14,673 nucleotides of DNA, from assembly GCA_913030785.1 (NCBI GenBank), contig CAJWER010000057.1, positions 1 through 14,673 on the forward strand, given 5' to 3'. The translations under genes were made by a program, and so were the position numbers. Position 1 is the stretch's first letter; every line of letters begins with the position of its first letter. The notes under the pieces are model-generated. The model was not told the origin of the DNA, made no database searches, and saw only the letters and a program-made list of their open reading frames with translations. This document shows positions 1 through 6,672 of the stretch, in pieces. The stretch is from an uncultured Chloroflexota bacterium (GTDB lineage Bacteria; Chloroflexota; Dehalococcoidia; Lucifugimonadales; CAJWER01).

Positions 1-270
1 ACAGGCGACCTGACGATCGAGGAGGCCATCAAAAAGCTGGCCGCGACACCCGCCGACCGGATCGGACTCTCCGACCGCGGCCGCATCCGGGAGCACGCGC
101 GGGCCGATCTGGCCGTCTTCGACCCACAGCGATTCGGCGAGCGGGGCACCCTCGGCCACCCGAACCAACTCGCCGAGGGCATGTCCCATGTGGTGGTAAA
201 CGGCGTGATGTCACTGATAGACGGCACCCCAACGGGCGACCGCGGCGGCCGCGTCCTGCGACGACAATAG
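1..270 (+). CDS. D-aminoacylase-type amidohydrolase, C-terminal end (partial)
   Basis: Open from base 1 to TAG at 268-270, 89 residues; the 5' part lies outside the window. It reads as the C-terminus of an N-acyl-D-amino-acid deacylase (amidohydrolase superfamily). An alanine-rich helix with TPADRIGL comes first, then ADLAVFDP, a stretch ending in EGMSHVVVNG, and a final GRVLRR. These are the β-strands that close the small composite domain around the metal-dependent barrel. The family hydrolyses N-acyl-D-amino acids or related N-carbamoyl and dihydropyrimidine-like compounds. The catalytic His and Asp residues are upstream and cannot be checked. The next same-strand gene is a hydantoinase B, which would suit a shared amide or hydantoin theme, but 477 bases of repeat-rich spacer separate them, so they are probably not cotranscribed. 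Confidence 0.8.
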   Translation, partial: TGDLTIEEAIKKLAATPADRIGLSDRGRIREHARADLAVFDPQRFGERGTLGHPNQLAEGMSHVVVNGVMSLIDGTPTGDRGGRVLRRQ

Positions 271-291
271 CATGTAGACCTCGCCTCCCCA

Positions 292-321
292 TACCCTTCG
301 CTGCCGCTCAGGGTGAGATGG
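292..321 (+). repeat. R3 repeat, degenerate single unit
   Basis: The stretch runs ACCCTTCG, then GCTCAGGGTGAG, then GGG. It matches the right arm of the inverted R3 pair at 450-514. ACCCT and AGGGT can pair into a weak hairpin about 20 bases after the amidohydrolase stop. No T-tract follows, so I do not call it a terminator. Confidence 0.45.
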
Positions 322-361
322 GAGCGTCGAGGTTTTCCATGGAGAGACACAGAGCGCGTGG

Positions 362-409
362 CCCCCACCCATATGTGCTTCTTCGGGAACCTCCTCAGCA
401 TGACATGGG
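362..409 (+). repeat. R2 repeat, right half only
   Basis: A CCCACCC block is followed by CTTCTTCGG and then CTCCTCAGCATGACA. The same order occurs in the right halves of the complete R2 units at 2513-2625 and 2791-2885. The left half is missing, so this is a solo or decayed arm. Confidence 0.5.
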
Positions 410-449
410 CTTTGGGGGGTTCAAACTAAGATCCACCAATGAAACCGGT

Positions 450-514
450 GGTTCGACAGGCTCACCATGAGCGGAAAGCACCCAACCCCGCTCACCTTGA
501 GCTCCGTCGAAAGG
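450..514. repeat. R3 inverted pair (REP-like palindrome)
   Basis: The left arm 450-474 (TTCGAC, CTCA, TGAGCGG) and right arm 488-514 (CCGCTCA, TGAG, GTCGAA) are imperfect reverse complements around a 13-base loop. Each arm is also a small palindrome of the form CTCAnnnTGAG. Paired elements of this shape are typical of bacterial REP/BIME-like intergenic repeats. A gene reading through here would be an artefact of the palindrome. Confidence 0.6.
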
Positions 515-544
515 TCCTCCCTTTTCAATATTGGGATCCTGGGG

Positions 545-620
545 GTGTGCAGAGGGGCGCAGCTCTTTGCCGGGTGTGAGGGTTTCCCTCACACTAACAA
601 CTATTTTTTCTTTGTTCTTC
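545..620 (+). repeat. R1 element copy A (double stem-loop plus T-tract)
   Basis: It starts GTGTGCAGAGGGG. A first imperfect stem pairs GCAGAGGGGC-like bases at 549-558 with GCTCTTTGC at 562-570, using wobble pairs. A second, perfect 9-bp stem joins GTGTGAGGG (574-582) and CCCTCACAC (586-594) over a TTT loop, followed by a T-rich tail with a run of six T near 603-608. This is the form of an intrinsic terminator. It lies 128 bases before the hydantoinase B start and upstream of the likely promoter at 691-719. Confidence 0.65.
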
Positions 621-690
621 GGAAAGGAAGGGTCGATGGGCACATAAAGTTCCCCGACCCGCCCACTCTCTTCCAATTACCGCTGGACGC

Positions 691-719
691 TAGACCCGCA
701 GCCCGTCTCGGAGTAGAAT
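691..719 (+). promoter_or_regulatory. Putative sigma70-type promoter of hydantoinase B gene
   Basis: TAGACC at 691-696 and TAGAAT at 714-719 are separated by exactly 17 bases, resembling the -35 and -10 boxes. The predicted start site is near 726, leaving a leader of about 22 bases that contains the AAGGAAC ribosome-binding region. It resembles the stronger TTGACC/TATAAT pair at 9948-9976 in this window. It lies after R1 copy A, so R1 would not be in the resulting transcript. Confidence 0.4.
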
Positions 720-747
720 CGGGGCCGTCAGCCGCGAAGGAACAAAG

Positions 748-2499
748 ATGACCGCCAGAGACATAGACCCCATCACCTTCGAGGTCGTCCGCAACGGGCT
801 CGACCTGCTGGTGGACGAGATGGCCCTCACGGTGATGCGGACCGCGCACTCCGGCATCGTCAAAGACGCCATGGACTACTCCACAGCTTTCTGCGACCGG
901 CAAGGCCGCGTCGTCGCTCAGGGACTCACGATCCTCATGCACCTGGGCTCGTTCCCCGACGCCGTCGCCTCCGTCCTGAGCAAATACGAGGGCCGGATAA
1001 CGCCCGGCGACATCTTCATCCTCAACGACCCCTACAGCTCCGGGGGCATCCACCTGCCTGACATCTACGTCATCAAGCCCATATTCATCGACGACGACCT
1101 GGAGGGCTTCGCCGGTGTGGTCGCGCACCACACCGACGTCGGCGGCATCGTCCCTGGCTCCAACTCTACCGACTCGACGGAGATATACCAGGAAGGTCTG
1201 CGCATCCCGACGCTCAAACTGTACGAGGCCGGGACACCCAACGAAACGTTGTTTGCGGTAATCCAGAAGAACGTGCGGCTCCCTCGTCTGGTGATGGGAG
1301 ACCTTAGGGCGCAGGTCGCAGCAGCCCACACGGGCGAGCGGCAGTTCCTATCCCTGGCTGGCAAATACGGTGCGGCAGCCCTCCGCCGGTACATGGATGC
1401 TCTGCTGGATTACACCGAGGACCTGGCGCGCAAGGAGATCGCCGACCTGCCCGACGGCACTTTCGAGGCCACAGGCCACATCGACGCTGACAACATCGAC
1501 GCCGGACCGGTTGTGATTCAGGTATCGATGACAATCAGCGGGGAGAAGGTGACAGTCGACCTCACGGGATCGTCTCCCCAGGTCAAGGCCGGCATCAACT
1601 CCCCCCTGCCCTTCACGAAAGCTGCTGTCTACGGCGCGATCCGCCTCGTCATGGACCCTGGAATCCCCAACTCCGCCGGTTACACGCGCCTCATAGAGGT
1701 GAATGCGCCCGAGGCTAGCGTGGTGCACCCCAGACTGCCCGCGCCGTGCGGGGCCCGCGGCATCACCGGCTTCCGTGTCATGGACACTGTGATGGCGGCG
1801 CTGGCCCAGGCGGTCCCGGAACGGACACCGGCGGACGGCGATGGCGGCAACACAATCGTCAGCATCGGCGGCTACGACGACGATCTGAACGCCTTCGCCT
1901 TCGTGGACCTGTTCGCAGGCGCACGAGGCGGCCGCCCCACGGGAGACGGACCCGAGGGAGTGGCCCATCCGGCGGCCAACATCTCCAACACGCCGGTCGA
2001 GATCGCCGAGGTCGAACTGCCGGTCCGAATCGAGGAATACGGCATCCTGCAGGACACGGGGGGCGCAGGCAAGTACCGAGGCGCATTAGCCCAGGTCAGG
2101 CGTGTAAGAAGCCTTGCCGGCGAGGCGACGCTGCAGCTCCGTTCCGACAAGCGCCGCTTTCCACCATATGGCCTCCAGGGCGGCGAGCCGGGACAAGGCT
2201 CGTGGAACATCCTCAACCCGGGGGAGTCCGAGACCGTGCTCACCACCCTGGGAACAGCCACGATGAAGCGCGACGACGTGATTCTGCATACTACGGCCAG
2301 CGGCGGCGGCTGGGGCGATCCTCTGGACCGCAACCCAGCGCTAGTGTTGTCGGATGTCCGCGAGGAAAAGGTCAGCCCGGCCCACGCCCGAGAAGCATAC
2401 GGGGTCGTGCTCGACGACGAGGCCACGAGAATCGACACGCCCGCTACTGAGCAACTGCGGCTGTCGATGCGGTCCAAGAGAGGTGATGGAACCCGGTAA
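748..2499 (+). CDS. hyuB: Hydantoinase B / N-methylhydantoinase subunit B family protein
   Basis: The product has 583 residues, the usual length of the HyuB half of ATP-dependent N-methylhydantoinase, acetone carboxylase and 5-oxoprolinase-type enzymes. The opening DPITFEVVRNGL, then NDPYSSGGIHLPD around residues 93-105, AHHTDVGG and PGS near 126-140, and the closing GGGWGDP near 523-529 are family hallmarks. In the cytoplasm HyuB normally works with the ATPase subunit HyuA to open hydantoin-like or oxoproline rings. No HyuA is present on either side: upstream is an amidohydrolase end, downstream a glycosidase-like gene. ATG 748 is preceded by AAGGAAC at a suitable distance. The reading frame is intact. 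Its exact substrate cannot be told from sequence. Confidence 0.9.
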   Translation: MTARDIDPITFEVVRNGLDLLVDEMALTVMRTAHSGIVKDAMDYSTAFCDRQGRVVAQGLTILMHLGSFPDAVASVLSKYEGRITPGDIFILNDPYSSGGIHLPDIYVIKPIFIDDDLEGFAGVVAHHTDVGGIVPGSNSTDSTEIYQEGLRIPTLKLYEAGTPNETLFAVIQKNVRLPRLVMGDLRAQVAAAHTGERQFLSLAGKYGAAALRRYMDALLDYTEDLARKEIADLPDGTFEATGHIDADNIDAGPVVIQVSMTISGEKVTVDLTGSSPQVKAGINSPLPFTKAAVYGAIRLVMDPGIPNSAGYTRLIEVNAPEASVVHPRLPAPCGARGITGFRVMDTVMAALAQAVPERTPADGDGGNTIVSIGGYDDDLNAFAFVDLFAGARGGRPTGDGPEGVAHPAANISNTPVEIAEVELPVRIEEYGILQDTGGAGKYRGALAQVRRVRSLAGEATLQLRSDKRRFPPYGLQGGEPGQGSWNILNPGESETVLTTLGTATMKRDDVILHTTASGGGWGDPLDRNPALVLSDVREEKVSPAHAREAYGVVLDDEATRIDTPATEQLRLSMRSKRGDGTR

Positions 2500-2512
2500 T
2501 CCAACAGGACAT

Positions 2513-2625
2513 TTCATTCTGAGCCGATGGCGAAGAATCTGGGGTGGCGGGCGGACTCGCAACATCGGCGTGCGAGCACCCAACCCCACCCCAAATACTT
2601 CGTCTCAGCACTCCTCAGCATGACA
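2513..2625. repeat. R2 element copy 1 (complete fold-back unit)
   Basis: The outer arms are TTCATTCTGAG with GAAGAATCTGGGGTGG on the left and CCACCCC, CTTCG and CTCAGCATGACA on the right. GGGGTGG at 2541-2547 pairs with CCACCCC at 2586-2592, and CTCGCA at 2556-2561 pairs with TGCGAG at 2571-2576. The whole unit can fold back on itself. It has no coding capacity and looks like a non-autonomous MITE-like or REP-like element just after the hydantoinase B gene. Confidence 0.65.
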
Positions 2626-2653
2626 GCTGGGTAAAGAGTAACAGCACAACACA

Positions 2654-2711
2654 TGTCATTCTGAGATTTGGTAAACATCACCATTCGGCTATCCAACATC
2701 CCAAGAATCTG
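2654..2711. repeat. R2-like left arm, degenerate
   Basis: TGTCATTCTGAG at 2654-2665 is followed by about 35 unrelated bases and then AAGAATCTG at 2703-2711. These are the two blocks of the R2 left arm pulled apart, which suggests a decayed or interrupted copy. Confidence 0.45.
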
Positions 2712-2766
2712 CCACGGAACCATGTCTTAAAATGGCGTCATATCTGGAAAACTCACAAGCGAAAGA

Positions 2767-2787
2767 GGGTGGGTCAAAGACCCGCCC
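2767..2787. repeat. Strong hairpin between R2 copies
   Basis: GGGTGGGTC at 2767-2775 pairs with GACCCGCCC at 2779-2787 across an AAA loop, with nine pairs including one wobble. No T-tract follows on the + strand, so it is a stable hairpin rather than a clear terminator. Confidence 0.5.
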
Positions 2788-2790
2788 TTC

Positions 2791-2885
2791 CAAAGAATCT
2801 GGCGTGGTGGGGGCAATCGCAACATCGCCGTGCGCGCTCCCAACCCCTCCCCAGATGCTTCGTAGCGGCACTCCTCAGCATGACA
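2791..2885. repeat. R2 element copy 2 (left end shortened)
   Basis: From AAGAATCTGG through CAATCGCAACATCGCCGTGC to CTCCTCAGCATGACA this closely matches copy 1 at 2513-2625 in order and spacing. The outermost left arm (TTCATTCTGAG) is absent, and the hairpin at 2767-2787 adjoins in its place. The inner CTCGCA/TGCGAG pairing is partly lost. Confidence 0.6.
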
Positions 2886-2921
2886 CGACACGCAGGCCGC
2901 CCGTGGGCTGTTCAAGAAGGG

Positions 2922-3022
2922 GTGTGCAGAGGGGCGCAGCACCGTCGCCAGTCCTGAGCCTGCCGAAGAGCCGGGTGTGTGAGGGTGTCCCTCACATATA
3001 TATATTTTTCTTTTTTCTTCCG
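2922..3022 (+). repeat. R1 element copy B, interrupted by an R3-like insert
   Basis: It begins GTGTGCAGAGGGGC as in the other R1 copies. The 3' arm of the first stem is then replaced by about 30 bases containing CCTGAGCCTGCCGAAG, an R3-type arm. The second stem is intact: TGTGAGGG (2978-2985) pairs with CCCTCACA (2989-2996) over TGT, followed by TATATATATTTTTC and TTTTTTC. It lies 83 bases before the start of the next gene. Confidence 0.65.
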
Positions 3023-3104
3023 AGAAGAAACGCAACCTGCCTAATCAAATATCGATCTTTCCGCAGCTCCCTTACACAACGACAGTTCCTAAAAGGAGAT
3101 CACA

Positions 3105-4871
3105 ATGGCTAACGAGACCACCGACCGGCTCCGAGACCGATGGCTCAGCGCCGAGCCCAGCTATATTGCCGACCTCAGCGGCGCGGGCCCTGAGGGCGCC
3201 ATCCTGGAAGAGCCGGCCCGGGGCAGATGGCGCGCGCTCGAATACGAGGCCGACGGTCTATCCGGCGTAATGCTGATTGCAGGACCGGAAACCGGTGCAC
3301 CGGAGGTCGAGCTAGGCCTCGATGCGGATGGTTGGCACGCCGTCTCGATCGGCGTCTTCGATGACAGCAGAACTCCCCTCAGGTTCCTGGCAAGGTTGAG
3401 CGGCGACGAGACATTCGACGTGCTCGCGCTTGCAGACGTGGAGGGTCGCGACAACAGACTCATGGAGCTGTATTGGAAGACGGCGGACCTCACCGGACAG
3501 CAACTCGTGCTGTCCCAGGAGGCATGGCAGGTCGCGCCCGGGGACGGCCCCGGCGCCATCGCCGCCTCCGAGGCGCGTATCGCTTACATAAAACTGGTGC
3601 CGCTATCCGCGACTGAGGTCGCCGAACTGAAGGCGGACCGCGAACGCGAGGACACGCGCCTGGTCTTCGCTCATAACGACGCCCACACCGTCCACTTTGC
3701 CAGCCGTCCAACTACTGCGGAGGAGATACGGCGGCACGTTGAGCCATATCGCGACTCTGACATTTCACGACTGTACTGGGAGGCCGGCATCGGTGATCTG
3801 GTCTTCTACAACAGTGACATAGGCACGATGCCTACGGCTGACGGCCTCGACGACTTCTACCGTCAAGGAGACCGTATCCTGGCCGAGAGCTGGCGGGCGT
3901 TCCGCGACAAGGGCATCGACCCTTTCGAGATCGCCCTAGACCACACCCATGAAATTGGACTGGAATTTCACGCCAGCTACCGCCCGGCCGGATTTCGGTT
4001 CCCCGCGCCCCATGAGCAGTTCAACCGCGGGGCGACCTTCTACCTGGACCACCCGGAGCTGCGCGGCAGGGACAGGGACTGCAACGCAACACCTCGGATC
4101 GCGTACAGCTACCCCGAGACCCGCCGCTTCGTCGTCTCTCTGCTCAAAGAGATGGCAGGTTATGCCGTCGATGGCATAAGCGTTCTATACAACCGCCGCC
4201 CCCCGCTGGTAGAGTATGAGCCCCCGCTGGTGGAGGGCTTTACAAGGGACCACGGACAGGATCCTCGCAAGCTCGACGGCAACGATCCGCGGTGGCTTTC
4301 ATACCGGTGCGGCGCACTGACGCAATTCCATCGCGAGTTGCGCGCCGCCGTCGACGAGGCCGCCAAGGAGCGTGGACTGGACCACCGCCTCGAGATAACT
4401 GCGGTGGTTATGTCTTCCGAGGAGGAGAACCTGGTCAACGGGATGGACCTGCGAGCCTGGATCTCAGAGGGCCTGGTGGACACGATCGTGCCATACGCCT
4501 CCGTGCTCAAGCTCGACAGTGTGTCCGACTCGTGGACAAACATCTCAGACCTCGATTTCTTCGTCGAAATCACCCGCGGAACAGCATGCAAGCTAGCCCC
4601 CAACATGATGCCACGCGAGATCAGCGCTGAGGACTACCGCACAAGGGCGTCGGCCATATACGGCGCAGGCGCCGAAAACATATTCCTGTGGGACACCGAC
4701 GCACAGCAGCCTCGGCTGGCAACCCCAGGCCCCTGGGACGTGGCAAAGCGCCTGGGCCACCGTAACGAGATTGAGTCTTGGATCAAGGCCGGTCAGCCTA
4801 ACCTGGCAGCGCCCACACGTTCAGTGACCAAGCTAGGAGACTGGGACCTAGGATACTCGACGCCGGGATAA
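3105..4871 (+). CDS. Putative TIM-barrel glycoside-hydrolase-like protein
   Basis: The product has 588 residues with no signal peptide or membrane segment. The start is firm: AAAAGGAGATCACA precedes ATG 3105, nearly the same leader as the sulfatase at 7750. Residues 1 to about 185 are strand-rich (SGVMLIAG, ELGLDADGWHAVSIG, RFLARLSGDETFDV) and could form a carbohydrate-binding-like domain. From about 190 the pattern suits an (α/β)8 barrel: LVFAHNDAH, FEIALDHTHEIGLEFHASYR near 275-294, YAVDGISVLYNRR, and LEITAVVMSSEEENLVNG near 430-445. This resembles the loosely defined GH10-like (GHL) proteins seen in planctomycete and Chloroflexota genomes. The acids D/E in these strands are candidate catalytic residues, but I cannot assign them. 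Substrate is unknown. A decayed methyltransferase follows directly. Confidence 0.6.
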   Translation: MANETTDRLRDRWLSAEPSYIADLSGAGPEGAILEEPARGRWRALEYEADGLSGVMLIAGPETGAPEVELGLDADGWHAVSIGVFDDSRTPLRFLARLSGDETFDVLALADVEGRDNRLMELYWKTADLTGQQLVLSQEAWQVAPGDGPGAIAASEARIAYIKLVPLSATEVAELKADREREDTRLVFAHNDAHTVHFASRPTTAEEIRRHVEPYRDSDISRLYWEAGIGDLVFYNSDIGTMPTADGLDDFYRQGDRILAESWRAFRDKGIDPFEIALDHTHEIGLEFHASYRPAGFRFPAPHEQFNRGATFYLDHPELRGRDRDCNATPRIAYSYPETRRFVVSLLKEMAGYAVDGISVLYNRRPPLVEYEPPLVEGFTRDHGQDPRKLDGNDPRWLSYRCGALTQFHRELRAAVDEAAKERGLDHRLEITAVVMSSEEENLVNGMDLRAWISEGLVDTIVPYASVLKLDSVSDSWTNISDLDFFVEITRGTACKLAPNMMPREISAEDYRTRASAIYGAGAENIFLWDTDAQQPRLATPGPWDVAKRLGHRNEIESWIKAGQPNLAAPTRSVTKLGDWDLGYSTPG

Positions 4872-4884
4872 GAAAGAAGGGTTC

Positions 4885-5340
4885 GTGGTTGGGGAACTAG
4901 AAACTTGGGCCTGTCGCCCAGAGGCTACGGGCCTGAAGCCAGAACTCTACGAGCAGTCAATGGTGGAATTCGATCTTCATCGCGAATTTGACCTGATAAT
5001 TTTGCCTTCAGGGGGACTCGGTCTTTTCACCTCCGATCGGGACATTAACGCAACGTTCCAGCGAGTCATGGCACATTTGAAACCGGGCGGATCGGTTATC
5101 TATGGGTTTTCGCCCGTGCCAGACGGCCAAAACATTGAAAACTATCAGGAGAACAACTCATGGTCAGGCAGTTGAGTACGTGGGCCTGATGATGAGGTCA
5201 TCGCGTGGAGAATTCAGAGCCAATATGATCCATCCACTCACATATGGGAAGGTTTGTGGGTTTTCGAGAAGTTCATTGGGGGGCAGATGGTAAGGACCGA
5301 GGCGAACGAGAGAGAAGGTCGTTTAAGTAGCTGGGGCTAG
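4885..5340 (+). pseudogene. Class I SAM methyltransferase remnant with in-frame TGA
   Basis: From GTG 4885 the frame reads LKPELYEQSM, then FDLIILPSGGLGLF and LKPGGSVIYGF, the middle strands of a class I methyltransferase (post-motif II and motif III region). At 5173-5175 a TGA interrupts SWSGS, after which the same frame goes on with VRGPDDEVIAW, YDPSTHIWEG, EKFIGGQMV and TEANEREGR to TAG 5338-5340, also typical of this family. The stop sits where a Trp is expected (TGG to TGA). The glycine-rich SAM-binding motif I and the N-terminus are absent, because the preceding gene ends only 13 bases upstream, and the C-terminal helix is also missing. I conclude a truncated, inactivated gene. The 96-residue piece before the TGA may still be translated but should not bind SAM. 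Confidence 0.75.
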
Positions 5341-5348
5341 TGTTTGGA

Positions 5349-5379
5349 CTCCCCAGCAGCCGCCCTCTGCCCTGGGGAG
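5349..5379. repeat. Hairpin before small ORF
   Basis: CTCCCCAG (5349-5356) and CTGGGGAG (5372-5379) are perfect reverse complements around a 15-base loop. There is no T-tract. It sits between the methyltransferase remnant and the small gene at 5442 and could be a leader structure or a decayed repeat. Confidence 0.4.
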
Positions 5380-5441
5380 GTGGTACGGTGTCTGAATTGG
5401 GCGACCGTTGATCTTAGTCTCAAGGAGGATAGAACTTCGTC

Positions 5442-5744
5442 ATGAATGATGTATTCGCAGTTGCCGCGGTGCTGGTCTCCCATGCTGTGGAGCACTACGG
5501 GGAAGACGTGGACCTCATCGGCTACGACGGCCCCGGCCATGGAAACTTCAGTTTGTACAACGAGTTCGCGACCCGATACCGGGAGCTCGAATTCCCTGAC
5601 CTCATGGAGTCTTGCTCGGGTCCGCTGGGCGAGTTGTCTGACCAGACCAGACTCCTTGATGAACGTCTACGGCTCTGGCAGCGACAAAACTCCGTGGATT
5701 TGTGCGAGATCCGGAGTCTGGAGGAGCTTCAGGAATCTCTGTAG
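5442..5744 (+). CDS. Small hypothetical protein, 100 residues
   Basis: ATG 5442 is preceded by AAGGAGG at 5423-5429, a near-perfect ribosome-binding site with rather long spacing (12 bases). An ATG four bases later opens another frame that I reject, since its product is rich in Ser, Trp and Thr as out-of-frame translations are here. The protein is acidic and mostly helical: an N-terminal helix (FAVAAVLVSHAVEHYG), a hydrophobic strand DVDLIGY, then a charged helical tail with LDERLRLWQRQ and LEELQESL. The helix-strand start recalls small nucleotidyltransferase-fold domains, but the GS and D-x-D motifs are absent, so at most it is a degenerate one. I do not recognise the family. The P-loop gene follows on the same strand 160 bases later. 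Confidence 0.5.
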   Translation: MNDVFAVAAVLVSHAVEHYGEDVDLIGYDGPGHGNFSLYNEFATRYRELEFPDLMESCSGPLGELSDQTRLLDERLRLWQRQNSVDLCEIRSLEELQESL

Positions 5745-5857
5745 CGCCTACGGTTTTGCGCAGGAACCAACCGTTCTGACAGAGTAGGATTCTAGTACAA
5801 AGCCCTCAATCCGGGGAGGGCAGGATCATAGGGACAGCCGGTGACACGTTGATGTAG

Positions 5858-5876
5858 GGGCGCACGGCGTGCGCCC
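5858..5876. repeat. GC-rich hairpin upstream of P-loop gene
   Basis: GGGCGCAC and GTGCGCCC are perfect 8-base reverse complements around GGC. It ends 28 bases before ATG 5905. The element has the look of a common GTAGGGGC-type intergenic palindrome. A GTG at 5869 lies inside it and is unlikely to be a start codon. Confidence 0.5.
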
Positions 5877-5904
5877 GAGTATAGAAGAAAGGCAAGGAGA
5901 ACGT

Positions 5905-6627
5905 ATGAGGTTACTGCTGACTGGCATAGAGTACGCGGGCAAACGCACGCTGGGTATCGAAATATCCAGGTGGTGGGCCGGACAGACCGGCGAGGAGTTT
6001 CTCGAACCCCCGCACCTGTCGTTCCATGACCACTTCACGCTCCCCCACGTCGTCCACGCGATGGGCCACGAGGACCACAAAGCGCAGACCGAAAAGGACC
6101 TGCTCAACGCAAACCCCGGCCTGCAGCAGCTCATGCAGTTGTACAACTTCAGCAACAAGTTCGGCAGGGGCTACACCGACATGGCCGACCTGTTTCTGAT
6201 CGACTGGTACTACTCCGACGCGATCTACGCCCCGCTCTATTATGGCTATGGCGGACCCGGGCAGTACGCCGAACGCAGGCTGATAGCCAGGAGCTTCGAC
6301 GCGGAAGCACTATCGCTGATGCCGGACATGGTGTTGGTGCTGATGAAAGCTTCTCCGGACACGATCCGGGAGCGCGTCATCAAGGGCGAGAGCCCCTTTC
6401 CTGGCCGTCACGCGGATACCTTCTTCGACCCCAAGGACACCGAAACCGTGCTGGAGGCCTTTGAAGAGCAGTTTCAGCAGTCGTTGTTTCGAAACAAATT
6501 TGTACTGGACACGACCAACGCCTCCATCGAGGAGTCCCTGGAAGAGTTCAAACAGCAGATCCAGGTGCACATCACACCGACAGACAGGCTTCGCGTCCTA
6601 ACCCACCGGGCCCTGTCAGAAGGTTAG
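5905..6627 (+). CDS. P-loop NTPase, nucleoside/thymidylate-kinase-like
   Basis: I chose ATG 5905 (240 residues) because AAGGAGA precedes it at the right distance and the protein then opens with a strand and P-loop, MRLLLTGIEYAGKRTL. The longer in-frame start at 5869 falls in a hairpin. The loop is G7-x4-G12-K13-R14-T15: a Walker A pattern with Arg where Ser or Thr usually binds magnesium and Thr one place later. DLFLIDWYYSD near residues 93-103 resembles the acidic strand of deoxynucleoside and thymidylate kinases. PDMVLVLMKASPDTIRERV near 145-163 matches the strand and LID helix start of these enzymes. A soluble kinase-like role is likely, but the substrate is unknown. It is flanked by a small unknown gene upstream and repeats downstream, so no pathway is implied. 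Confidence 0.65.
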   Translation: MRLLLTGIEYAGKRTLGIEISRWWAGQTGEEFLEPPHLSFHDHFTLPHVVHAMGHEDHKAQTEKDLLNANPGLQQLMQLYNFSNKFGRGYTDMADLFLIDWYYSDAIYAPLYYGYGGPGQYAERRLIARSFDAEALSLMPDMVLVLMKASPDTIRERVIKGESPFPGRHADTFFDPKDTETVLEAFEEQFQQSLFRNKFVLDTTNASIEESLEEFKQQIQVHITPTDRLRVLTHRALSEG

Positions 6628-6638
6628 CGGGAGAGATA

Positions 6639-6669
6639 GGGGTGTGGGTACGGGGTTTGGGGTTGCCGG
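6639..6669. repeat. G-rich stretch related to the C-rich spacer at 14156
   Basis: GGTGTGGGTACGGGGTTTGG is followed by GGTTG. Its reverse complement closely resembles CCCCAAACCCCATACCC at 14157-14173. The two may be copies of one short repeat in opposite orientations; this one lies just after the P-loop gene stop. Confidence 0.35.
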
Positions 6670-6672
6670 AGA

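Noticed and set aside
601..1329. Long minus-strand frame opposite the start of hydantoinase B
   Set aside because: It is the antisense of a clear HyuB gene and spills into repeat DNA; the product is low in family-like sequence.
1348..1968. 206-residue minus-strand frame opposite hydantoinase B
   Set aside because: High GC keeps antisense frames open; no motif, and the + strand carries unmistakable HyuB sequence.
292..3022. CRISPR array
   Set aside because: The repeats are irregularly spaced, palindromic, of different families, and lack uniform spacers or cas genes.
2544..3112. Overlapping + strand frames of 89-137 residues in the spacer
   Set aside because: They are translations of R2 and R1 repeats, with His/Arg/Pro-rich products and no ribosome-binding sites.
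5869..5904. Upstream GTG start for the P-loop gene
   Set aside because: The codon lies inside a GC-rich hairpin, and ATG 5905 has AAGGAGA just before it and starts directly with the first strand of the fold.
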